Below, in pieces: positions 24,304 through 32,197 of a stretch of 64,000 nt of DNA. Numbering within the stretch: position 1 is the first letter of the stretch; each line of letters opens with the position of its first letter. Both the position numbers and the translations under genes were made by a program. Source of the DNA: Treponema sp. (GTDB lineage: Bacteria > Spirochaetota > Spirochaetia > Treponematales > Treponemataceae); contig JAFXWC010000033.1 in NCBI GenBank assembly GCA_017534445.1, positions 1 to 64,000 on the forward strand, in the 5' to 3' direction. Under the pieces are notes generated by a model. That model had not been told where the DNA came from. It worked only from the letters and a program-made list of their open reading frames with translations, and searched no databases.

Positions 24304-26292
24304 TCAACTCCTTATGGTAACTTCCTTCTTTTGGTGAATCACTTCGTTGGGGTTCTTTGAGTTCTGAATGAATGCGCTTATCTTTAAAAGGCCGTTCAAA
24401 TCCTTGTCGCTTGAATAAACAATTTCCAAAGTGCCATTGGGGTAGTCCGGTATCTCAAAGTAAACCTTGTTGTCCGCCTCTATCGTATAGTCATAGTTGC
24501 AGTCGTAAAGGGGGATGGAGCCTTCTGCCTCCAGGCTTATTGAATAGCGCAGGACTTTTTCCTTTGAGTCAATAAGTATGTGGTAAATCGTAAGCTCCAT
24601 GAATTCATCTTCGTTGTATGAAACCTGAACCATCTGCGAGTCATTTCCATCAACGGTAGTGTACTGCATCCTTAGGCTGCTTCCTGTTGTGGTACCGTAT
24701 CTTATTCTTACAAGCAGCCAATAAAAGCCTGTAAAGAAAGAGATTATTATGATGGTGGTTATGGTTGCGTATACAAAATTCTTCTTCCGTGACGTTTTCT
24801 TTTTTGAGTTGAAAATTCCAAGCACCAGAAGTATTCTGAAAATCTGCATCAAGAGCGGAAGCAGGGCAAGTGCAAGAAGAATGTTTCCGAATACCGTGCA
24901 GAATGCAAACTTTCTTAGGCTGGTGTAGTTGGCTCCTTTTAAGAAATCCAGCGTTAGGTTTAAGAAGGGAAGCAAGGATACAAAGAACAAAATAAGCATG
25001 TTGATTCTAGTCCTTGTTTTTCTTGCAAAGGCCAGGATTATGTATTCCATAAAAAACAAAAAGAAAAGTGAAAGGTCTATCCACGTAAAGATAAATATAT
25101 TAAGCGAGGACTGGAACATCATAAAGAAGCCTGTGCCTTCAAGGGACGTGTTAAAGTTCTTGCGTATCTGTGTGATAAAGATTATTGCAAGCGCAAAGAA
25201 TACGCTCATGACTTTTATTCCCATCAGAAGGAGCGGGTTCCTTGCCGTAAAGGAGAAAATTGTCTGCATAAAGATAAGCAGCGCCACTATTATTATCATA
25301 TAACCCAACGCTAGGAAAGCACTCCTCCTTATGTCGTTGAATATTGCCTTGTTCTTGCTGGAGTCCCTAAAAGAAGAAAAGCATACCGTAAAGATTGTAG
25401 CAAAGGCGAATACCATAAAGAAGAGGGCAAGGAGAGCCTCTCCGTACCAGAAGGTGTAGGTGTCAACTTGCAGTACGGAATAGTGCCGGTCCCACATGGA
25501 GCTTCTTCTTGTCTGCAAGAAGTCTGCCGCCGTCACAAGAATTTTAAGGTCCTTTTCCTTGGCAGAAAGAACTATCCCAGCGGCAGGTATTGACTGAGCA
25601 AAAAACTGGGAAACCCTTCTTGTCTCGCGGGCAATGCCAAGCCTGTAAAGCATGGAAAATGACTTTGGCATGGAAGGGTAGGCACCGCTTTCCTGGCAGG
25701 AGTCACAAAGCGATTTTACCAGCCATGAGGGTGAAACATCGGAGCTTCCACCGGGTATGATAGAGTATGTCCGTTTTGCAAGAAGCGAAAAGGATGAGTC
25801 GTTGCTTTCTTCTATTACGATTGCGCATAGGTTGTCCGAGTTCCTTATGGATGTTGTAAAAACTGCAGAGCCTGTCGGATGGTGTTCCCGTCCCTCGTCA
25901 CCGCGTACAAAGAGGGTGTTGTCGTTGGCGCTTAAAAAAACAAGGCAGTCATAGTTTAGGTTCTTGCCTTTTAGTTCATCAAGAAAAGACAGCAGAAGGT
26001 TTGTGTCCTTGCAGAAAAAATCCTGGGTAAAGGAAAAAACTACCGTGTCAATTTCATTCTTGGACTTGTTTTGCGAAGGAATTTCTATTATAAGGTTTTG
26101 CGGAAAAATGCCCGAGTCGGCAGAGTCAAGGTTCTGCCTTCTTACCTTAAAACCCCTCTGCTCAATTGTGTCATCTATATTTAAAGTAAAATTAAGGTTG
26201 TCTAGCGTTTGTGCCGCAAGTGGAAGAAAACTTAAAAATGCAAAAAAGAGCGCAAGAAAACAGGCTTTTTTGCAAGAACCCTTTGTATTCAT
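24304..26292 (-). CDS. unknown polytopic membrane protein with large periplasmic domain
   Basis: A 662-residue protein with a cleavable signal peptide (about 1-27), a ~265-residue extracytoplasmic domain, about seven membrane segments between residues 285 and 530, and a C-terminal beta-rich domain of ~130 residues. No family recognised; the arrangement resembles receptor-like or envelope-assembly proteins, but that is only topology. It is transcribed from a promoter whose -10 ends 7 bases before the ATG, diverging from the gene at 26428, and it precedes dinB. Confidence 0.75.
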   Translation of the reverse strand: MNTKGSCKKACFLALFFAFLSFLPLAAQTLDNLNFTLNIDDTIEQRGFKVRRQNLDSADSGIFPQNLIIEIPSQNKSKNEIDTVVFSFTQDFFCKDTNLLLSFLDELKGKNLNYDCLVFLSANDNTLFVRGDEGREHHPTGSAVFTTSIRNSDNLCAIVIEESNDSSFSLLAKRTYSIIPGGSSDVSPSWLVKSLCDSCQESGAYPSMPKSFSMLYRLGIARETRRVSQFFAQSIPAAGIVLSAKEKDLKILVTAADFLQTRRSSMWDRHYSVLQVDTYTFWYGEALLALFFMVFAFATIFTVCFSSFRDSSKNKAIFNDIRRSAFLALGYMIIIVALLIFMQTIFSFTARNPLLLMGIKVMSVFFALAIIFITQIRKNFNTSLEGTGFFMMFQSSLNIFIFTWIDLSLFFLFFMEYIILAFARKTRTRINMLILFFVSLLPFLNLTLDFLKGANYTSLRKFAFCTVFGNILLALALLPLLMQIFRILLVLGIFNSKKKTSRKKNFVYATITTIIIISFFTGFYWLLVRIRYGTTTGSSLRMQYTTVDGNDSQMVQVSYNEDEFMELTIYHILIDSKEKVLRYSISLEAEGSIPLYDCNYDYTIEADNKVYFEIPDYPNGTLEIVYSSDKDLNGLLKISAFIQNSKNPNEVIHQKKEVTIRS

Positions 26293-26298
26293 GTCTAT

Positions 26299-26327
26299 AT
26301 ATTAAATTATTGGAGTTTACATTGCAA
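26299..26327 (-). promoter_or_regulatory. sigma70-type promoter of the polytopic protein gene
   Basis: Minus strand: TTGCAA (26327-26322), 17 bases, TAATAT (26304-26299). The gene's ATG starts at 26292, 7 bases past the -10: leaderless. The -35 abuts the -35 of the divergent promoter at 26316-26321. Confidence 0.65.
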
Positions 26328-26344
26328 GACCTTTGTTATATAAT
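26316..26344 (+). promoter_or_regulatory. sigma70-type promoter of the 26428 gene
   Basis: TTTACA (26316-26321), 17 bases, TATAAT (26339-26344). It gives a leader of about 75 bases. Back-to-back with the promoter on the other strand. Confidence 0.75.
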
Positions 26345-26427
26345 AGAAAAAACTAAGAAATATGCCAAAACTGTCCGATATTATAAATTGAAATACTATC
26401 TGAATTTTTAAGGAGTTCCTTTACCAG

Positions 26428-27594
26428 ATGAGCGCAGCTGAAAAGAAGTTTGTTTTGGACTTGCCCTTGAAGGTGGTTTTGACCGAGGACGGTGCTTCTC
26501 ATTTTATAAGTAACAAGAAAAAGCTCTTGCGTTTCCGCCTTGCAGACAATGCCGAAGAATACGGAATCAGCATGGAGCACTTTTCTCCAATGTCAATCCA
26601 GAACATGATTCTTGTTGACTACATCTCAAAGATAGAAATTTCAATGTCCGAATTTGTTTCCCGCCGCCAGGAAATAATGGATCTTTCAAAGGTAATCGTA
26701 TATTCAATTCTCTACAAGCAGTTTGACCGCCAGATTTTTTCCCAGATGATAGAGTGTGACTGCGTTCGCCACCACAACAGGACAAATCCTAGCCAGCTCA
26801 TAGACGAAAAGACCCGCATACCGGAAAAACAGTTGCGCAACATTCTTTCTTTTAAGGACAACGCAATTCAGCAGTCAAGGCAGGCCATACTTGAACCGGT
26901 CTGGAAGAGCATAATGTCAAATCCAGACTACACCCCGGAAGAAAAGAACGTATACCTTCTTATGACCGAAAAATTCCTTAACCGCCTTAACCTAATGAAC
27001 TGGTACATCATTACCAAGTTCTACAAGACGGAAGGCTTTTCACAGATAATGTCAATCCTTAGGCAGTCTTTGGCCCAGTACATGGACAAGTCCAAGGTTG
27101 CAGAATACATCTCCGTAATGGTAATGGAGCTTGCCCTCAACAGCGAAAACTCAAACATGCGCAAAGAGGCAAGGATTCTTTACCAGGGCATAGACAACGC
27201 GGACACCCTTATCTACGACCCGGACATCCGCAAGAAGATAGTCGAAGAACTTGCCCGCAAGCACGAATTCGTATCGCTTTCATGGAAGATTGGAGGCGGT
27301 TCAACATCAATCGGTAAGCAGGGTGCCCTTAACATAACCCTTTACAACAAGGAAGACGAGTTCCAGGAAGTAAAGGAAAACATAGAGAGCAAGCTTTCCG
27401 CAGACCTACACAAGCGCTCCCTAATCGACTTCTACCGCCAGATGCCGGAAGGGGAAGAGGGCACGGATTTGGGCCTTTACTACCTTTCTTACTTGGACGA
27501 CGCTTGCAAAAAGGTAAACGTAAAATTCGAGTCACTTGTAAACCAGTTCACTACAAGCGACCTTACCGTTATAAACCTAAAGTTCAATTTTTAG
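26428..27594 (+). CDS. unknown cytoplasmic protein
   Basis: A 388-residue protein with no signal peptide or membrane segment, predicted largely helical in the first 240 residues and mixed alpha/beta after that. The C-terminal part (GSTSIGKQGALNITLYN, then a final beta-rich end) could be a degenerate nucleotide-binding or ATPase-like fold, but no catalytic motif is clear. AAGGAG is 12 bases before the ATG. It has its own promoter and a divergent unknown neighbour. I believe homologues are limited to spirochaetes, but cannot verify this. Confidence 0.75.
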   Translation: MSAAEKKFVLDLPLKVVLTEDGASHFISNKKKLLRFRLADNAEEYGISMEHFSPMSIQNMILVDYISKIEISMSEFVSRRQEIMDLSKVIVYSILYKQFDRQIFSQMIECDCVRHHNRTNPSQLIDEKTRIPEKQLRNILSFKDNAIQQSRQAILEPVWKSIMSNPDYTPEEKNVYLLMTEKFLNRLNLMNWYIITKFYKTEGFSQIMSILRQSLAQYMDKSKVAEYISVMVMELALNSENSNMRKEARILYQGIDNADTLIYDPDIRKKIVEELARKHEFVSLSWKIGGGSTSIGKQGALNITLYNKEDEFQEVKENIESKLSADLHKRSLIDFYRQMPEGEEGTDLGLYYLSYLDDACKKVNVKFESLVNQFTTSDLTVINLKFNF

Positions 27595-27606
27595 GATTTT
27601 TTTATC

Positions 27607-28425
27607 TTGGACTGTATGCCGTCTTTAACTGTGTCCGGCTCTTCAAGGCCGGCCAGTTCTTGGTTTTGCCCCGCTTTCCGGGGTTCCGGCTCTCGCCTCC
27701 ATTGCTCGCTCGAAGCTACGCTGCGAGTTCGCAACGGCTACGCCGCCCCTACAATCGGGCGTAGGCTTAATGTCAAGACCAGGCCAAGATTCCGCATTTT
27801 TACTTTTTTTACTCTCGCCATCTTCTTCCTGCTAACTTGTGCCTCCTGTTCGGACAGCGAACCTTCCATAGCAAAGGTAGAACACAACGTTATTTTTGAC
27901 TACCAGGACGACTCTTCTGCTCCCTACGTAAGATTCAGCGTTTTTGTCCAGCCAAGGTCTTCTGCCCTTCGTGCCGGAGAGATTCGTACCGTCCATGCGG
28001 AAACTGGCATGGAATGGCATTGCCCGTCACCCCTTGTCTTTCACGGCGGAGACGGCAAGGATTATGTAGGCTGCACAAGCTTTGTCCCTGCCTATAAATC
28101 GGCCATTCCCCAGGGAATTTATTATGTCTACTACAAAGACCTGTCTGACCGCGAGTGCGAGGGGGAGTTTTCGCTGAATTTTAACCCCGATTTTGAAACA
28201 AAAGCCTATGTGGACTTGCCTTATTATATTGCAAACCCAAATAATGAGCGCATTGCCCTTTACAACACGGACGGCATTTTGATATACTGTAATAAGCGTA
28301 GGGATGAATGGAAAGACAACGCTGCAATCCTTGCTGAATACGGAACTGCGGACAGAATGCGCGTGTGCTATGAAAGCGGGACTTTATTTTTTATGTTGCC
28401 TTTTGAATCCTTGCAAAAACAATAA
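27607..28425 (+). CDS. putative lipoprotein whose 5' end contains dispersed repeat D
   Basis: The open frame begins at TTG27607 (or ATG27616) and gives 272 residues. Residues 56-81 are a lipoprotein-type signal: basic RPRFR, hydrophobic FTFFTLAIFFLL, then CASC with Cys81 as likely lipid site. Residues ~17-55 are encoded by repeat copy D and would put an abnormal extension before the signal. No ATG, GTG or TTG lies in frame between the repeat and the signal peptide; a rare ATT start is possible. AGGA precedes TTG27607. The mature part is beta-rich with no known family. Either the repeat was inserted just inside the gene or the true start is non-standard. Confidence 0.65.
   Translation: MDCMPSLTVSGSSRPASSWFCPAFRGSGSRLHCSLEATLRVRNGYAAPTIGRRLNVKTRPRFRIFTFFTLAIFFLLTCASCSDSEPSIAKVEHNVIFDYQDDSSAPYVRFSVFVQPRSSALRAGEIRTVHAETGMEWHCPSPLVFHGGDGKDYVGCTSFVPAYKSAIPQGIYYVYYKDLSDRECEGEFSLNFNPDFETKAYVDLPYYIANPNNERIALYNTDGILIYCNKRRDEWKDNAAILAEYGTADRMRVCYESGTLFFMLPFESLQKQ
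27669..27765 (+). repeat. dispersed GC-rich repeat, copy D, inside an ORF
   Basis: CCCGCTTTCCGGGGTTCCG, GCCTCCATTGCTCG, then CGCCGCCCCTACAATCGGGCG: the same ordered blocks as copies A-C. The centre differs. It stays open in the frame of the lipoprotein gene. Confidence 0.75.
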
Positions 28426-28443
28426 AATAGAGAGGAAAATAAT

Positions 28444-29178
28444 TTGCCAAACAGCATTGATGATCCTGGACCGGAAGAAGAAGACGGTAATCCTATATCT
28501 GAATTTTTTATGCGTCCTATAAAGACTTATGTCTTGCGTCAGGGCCGTATGTCAGAAAATGAAAAGCGTAGCTATTCCGACTTGCATCAGGTCTGGTGCA
28601 TTCCCTTTGAACACAAGACCCTTAATTTTACGGAAATATTCGGAAACACAAATCCCGTTACGGTAGAGATTGGCTTTGGAATGGGACATGCCACTGCAGA
28701 GATTGCGGAAAAGAATCCCGACATGAATTACATTGGAATAGAAGTCCATAAGCCCGGAGTGGGCCGCTTGCTTGGCGAAATAAAGAAACGCCAGCTTAAG
28801 AACCTTTTTATAATAGAACACGATGCGCTTGAGTGCCTGGAAGTGATGTTCCCAGACTCATCCGTAGAAGCCTTCCATATATTTTTCCCGGATCCATGGC
28901 CCAAGAAAAAGCACCACAAGAGAAGGCTGCTCCACAGGCCGCGCACGGATCTTCTTTCGCAGAAATTGGCATCAGAAGGCTACCTTTATTTTGTTACAGA
29001 CTGGCAGGAATATGCGGATGACGCACTTCTTGAACTAAACCAAACGCCAGGTTTGCACAACCGCTACGAATCCTTTGCTCCTGCACAAGAATGGAGGCCC
29101 AGGACAAAGTTTGAGCAGAAGGGCTTGAATGCCGGCCACGGTATTTATGAACTGATGTTTGTGCGCGACGAAATTTGA
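28444..29178 (+). CDS. trmB: tRNA (guanine-N7-)-methyltransferase
   Basis: A 244-residue SAM-dependent enzyme that methylates G46 of tRNAs. The SAM motif is [15 protein letters not shown], the acidic site GIEVHKPG, and the family signature [15 protein letters not shown] is present. The start is TTG28444 with AGAGAGG upstream; the first ~20 residues are acidic and extend beyond the usual start. ligA follows 10 bases downstream. Confidence 0.95.
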   Translation: MPNSIDDPGPEEEDGNPISEFFMRPIKTYVLRQGRMSENEKRSYSDLHQVWCIPFEHKTLNFTEIFGNTNPVTVEIGFGMGHATAEIAEKNPDMNYIGIEVHKPGVGRLLGEIKKRQLKNLFIIEHDALECLEVMFPDSSVEAFHIFFPDPWPKKKHHKRRLLHRPRTDLLSQKLASEGYLYFVTDWQEYADDALLELNQTPGLHNRYESFAPAQEWRPRTKFEQKGLNAGHGIYELMFVRDEI

Positions 29179-29188
29179 GGTGCAGGCA

Positions 29189-31162
29189 ATGGATCTTTTT
29201 GACGTTGACGAGGCTGCTTCCAAAAGCGACAAGGCTGTAAGCAATGCCAAGCGTATCGCTGAACTTGAAAAGCTTATTGTAAAATATCAAAAATCATATT
29301 ACAACGGCGAAGGTGAAATTTCCGATGCTGAATTTGACTCTCTCTGGGACGAGCTAAAGCTTTTGGACCCGCAGAACCCTGTCTTGCATAAGGTTGGTGC
29401 GGACAGCGGAAACTTTGAAAAGGCCCCCCACGTAATGCCTATGGGAAGCCAGGAAAAAGCTGCAAATCCAGAACAGTTCTTGTCTTGGGCGCAGAAGCAC
29501 AAGTACGACGAGTACCTTGTTGAATACAAGCTGGACGGTGCGAGCCTTGAGCTTCAGTACAATGGCGGAATTCTTGTAAGGGCAGTTACCCGCGGTGACG
29601 GTTCAACTGGAGACGTTATTACCGCAAATGCCTTAAAGATGGACGGCGTAAAAAAAGAGCTTTATGATGCAGACGGCAAGTTCTCTTCTTTTACCGGGGG
29701 AGTGCGCGGCGAAGTCATAATGAAGCGCTCCGTTCACAAAAAATATTTTTCCGACAAGGCAAACTGCCGAAACGCTGCCAACGGTCTTATGAAGCGCAAG
29801 GACGGAAGTGGCAGCGAACACCTAACTCTTATAGCCTACGACGTGTGGGCAACTCAGGGGGAGCAGCCCTATAAAGACGAAGAAGAAAAGCTTGCCTGGC
29901 TAAAGAAATACGGCTTCAATACGGTTGTGCTTAAGATTTGCAGCAATGCAGACCAGGTCATTGAATACCGTGCAAAGGTTATGGAAGAGCGCAAGAACTT
30001 GGACTACGACATAGACGGTCTTGTAATAAAGGAGCGAACCGTAAACCACGAGGATGCACTTAGGGCCCGCCCAGACCGCCAGATTGCATTTAAATTCAGT
30101 CTGGAAGAAGCCGTGTCCGTAGTAAGAAAGGTTGAATGGAACGAATCTGGTGCAACCTATACTCCCGTAGCGGTTTTTGATGCGGTGGACCTTAACGGAA
30201 CAAGCGTTCAGAGGGCAAGCCTTGCAAACCCAAATACAATTGCCGCACTTGGCCTACAGATTGGAAGCCATGTTATTGTTGTTAAGCGCGGAGAAATAAT
30301 CCCCAAAATAGAGAGCGTAGTTCCCCAGGAAGATAAAGCTGAAAAGACTTTTCCTGTTGAGCTTCCTGTAAAGTGCGAGACATGCGGTTCCACCCTTGTG
30401 AATGAAGGTACAAGGCTCTACTGCCCAAACAAGTCCTGCTCAAAAAGAATCCTTCACCAGCTTTTAAAGTGGGTTAGCGTTGCAGACATACGCGACCTTG
30501 GCGATACCCTTGTGCGCTCGCTTTTTGCAGACAAAGTGCTCAATTCAATTTCGGACATATACAAGCTGGACGAGGCCGTTCTAAAGCCTTATTTCTTGGG
30601 GCAAGAAAGCCTTGGAAACGAAAAGGAATCCCTTGGCGCAAAGAAAGTTGCCCTTTCTATACAAAGCCACAGAAAGCTTAGCCTTGCAAAATTCATTGCC
30701 GGTTTTGACATAGAAGGAATAGGCGAGACTGTTGTAGAAAAGCTCTTAGACGCAGGCTATGACACCCTTGAAAAGCTTTTTGCCGCTTCCCAGGAAGAGA
30801 TTGCGGGCGTATACGGCTTTGCAAAGATTATGGCTCAGATTCTTGTCCAGGGGCTTTCGGAAAATAAGGAAGAAATGGAATTCCTTGTAAAAAGCGGAAC
30901 TATAGAAGTTGAACAGGGAATAAAGCAGGGTAGTCTTACCGGAAAGTCTTTCTGCTTTACAGGAGAGCTTACGACTATGAAAAGGGCAGATGCTCAGGCC
31001 CTTGTAAAGCAAAATGGTGGCTCTGTAAAAACATCCGTGGTAAAGGGTCTTAGCTACCTTGTAACGAATGACACTTCAAGCGGTTCTTCCAAGAACGTAA
31101 AGGCAGCTCAGCTTGGAATTCCCGTCATTAACGAACAGGAATTCCTTGCGCTTATTGGTTAG
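29189..31162 (+). CDS. ligA: NAD-dependent DNA ligase
   Basis: A 657-residue ligase that seals nicks in replication and repair. Lys114 in EYKLDGASL is the AMP-accepting residue; a zinc finger (CETCGS, then CPNKSC) lies near 400-425; helix-hairpin-helix repeats follow, and a BRCT domain starts at about 580. ATG29189 is chosen because TGAGGTG lies 7 bases before it; the frame is open from 29159. It appears co-transcribed with trmB and ends four bases before the convergent M23 gene. Confidence 0.97.
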   Translation: MDLFDVDEAASKSDKAVSNAKRIAELEKLIVKYQKSYYNGEGEISDAEFDSLWDELKLLDPQNPVLHKVGADSGNFEKAPHVMPMGSQEKAANPEQFLSWAQKHKYDEYLVEYKLDGASLELQYNGGILVRAVTRGDGSTGDVITANALKMDGVKKELYDADGKFSSFTGGVRGEVIMKRSVHKKYFSDKANCRNAANGLMKRKDGSGSEHLTLIAYDVWATQGEQPYKDEEEKLAWLKKYGFNTVVLKICSNADQVIEYRAKVMEERKNLDYDIDGLVIKERTVNHEDALRARPDRQIAFKFSLEEAVSVVRKVEWNESGATYTPVAVFDAVDLNGTSVQRASLANPNTIAALGLQIGSHVIVVKRGEIIPKIESVVPQEDKAEKTFPVELPVKCETCGSTLVNEGTRLYCPNKSCSKRILHQLLKWVSVADIRDLGDTLVRSLFADKVLNSISDIYKLDEAVLKPYFLGQESLGNEKESLGAKKVALSIQSHRKLSLAKFIAGFDIEGIGETVVEKLLDAGYDTLEKLFAASQEEIAGVYGFAKIMAQILVQGLSENKEEMEFLVKSGTIEVEQGIKQGSLTGKSFCFTGELTTMKRADAQALVKQNGGSVKTSVVKGLSYLVTNDTSSGSSKNVKAAQLGIPVINEQEFLALIG

Positions 31163-31166
31163 CTTT

Positions 31167-32168
31167 TTATTGGTGCTCTACAGCGTCAAATGTAAAGTCC
31201 TGGCAGAAGTAGTCAGGGTTTACGGGAACCGTGTTAAGCCTCATTTCCCAGTGCAGGTGGGGTCCTGTTGCAAAACCTGTGGCTCCGCTCAAACCTATCA
31301 AGTCTCCTGCTTTTACGGTGTCTCCCTCTTTTACCTTTATTTCGCTCATGTGGTAGTAAAGGCTGTAAAGGCCCGGAAGGTGTTCAATACAGACGCTCCA
31401 TCCTGTTGAAACGCGGTTTTCTGCAATCATCACCTTTCCGTCCGCGCAAGACGTGATTTTTGCGCCGCTGCCTGTTCCGTAGTCGGTTCCATAGTGGGCG
31501 CTGTAGACTTCCTTGCCATTGGTGTACTTGTAGATTCTGCGCTCAAAGCAGATGGAAGTACGCCTTGTAACTGTTGTTGGCTGTACGAATGGAGTTGTCT
31601 GGTGGACTCCCTCTGGGTTTACTGCATAGAGAACCTTGTTAAGGCGCTCAATCTGCTTCATCTTTTCCGCTGACTTGTCAGACTGGATGTTTGTCATGCC
31701 CTGGGTTGCCTCAATGGTGAAAGATTCAAAGGTCTTGTTGTTAAGGCCAAAAGGAAGGTCAAATTCCAAAGGCTTTTCACCGTAAAGGTTGTATTTTACC
31801 GTAAGGTGATAGTTTGCGTCGCTCTTCCACCATGATGAAAGCCCGATTCCTGCAAGCATTGTGCGGGTTGTCTTGTCGCTGTCTTTTTCAAGGTCGTAGA
31901 ATGCGGCTTTGTCCAGTCTCTTTTCGTCATTGTAGAGCTCAAGAACTGCTGTGGTTGCGTTAAAGCGTGCCTTGTCTGCCTTTGTCATTTTTCCGTTCTG
32001 GATGAATTTCATCCTTACATAAACAGCGTCCCCTGGAACTGATGTGTCGTTATAGAAAAGCCTTATTTCGTAGTCGTCTCCCGTAAAACTTGCTTCCCTT
32101 GCAAATGAGGGAATAAGTGCCGCAGCCGCAAGAACCGCTGCAGAAAGAATTTTTTTGAATCTTTTCAT
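31167..32168 (-). CDS. exported M23-family metallopeptidase
   Basis: A 333-residue protein with a signal peptide (about 1-22, ending SFA) and an M23 (LytM-type) domain at about 205-325. Zinc ligands are visible: His and Asp in AHYGTDYG, and the HLHW motif near residue 305. The N-terminal ~180 residues form a beta-rich domain that is not a known module to me. Such enzymes cut or bind the peptide cross-links of murein. AGGAGAC precedes the ATG. It follows recJ on the same strand with a 29-base gap. Confidence 0.9.
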   Translation of the reverse strand: MKRFKKILSAAVLAAAALIPSFAREASFTGDDYEIRLFYNDTSVPGDAVYVRMKFIQNGKMTKADKARFNATTAVLELYNDEKRLDKAAFYDLEKDSDKTTRTMLAGIGLSSWWKSDANYHLTVKYNLYGEKPLEFDLPFGLNNKTFESFTIEATQGMTNIQSDKSAEKMKQIERLNKVLYAVNPEGVHQTTPFVQPTTVTRRTSICFERRIYKYTNGKEVYSAHYGTDYGTGSGAKITSCADGKVMIAENRVSTGWSVCIEHLPGLYSLYYHMSEIKVKEGDTVKAGDLIGLSGATGFATGPHLHWEMRLNTVPVNPDYFCQDFTFDAVEHQ

Positions 32169-32197
32169 AAAAGTTGTCTCCTATTGGTTGTTTTATT

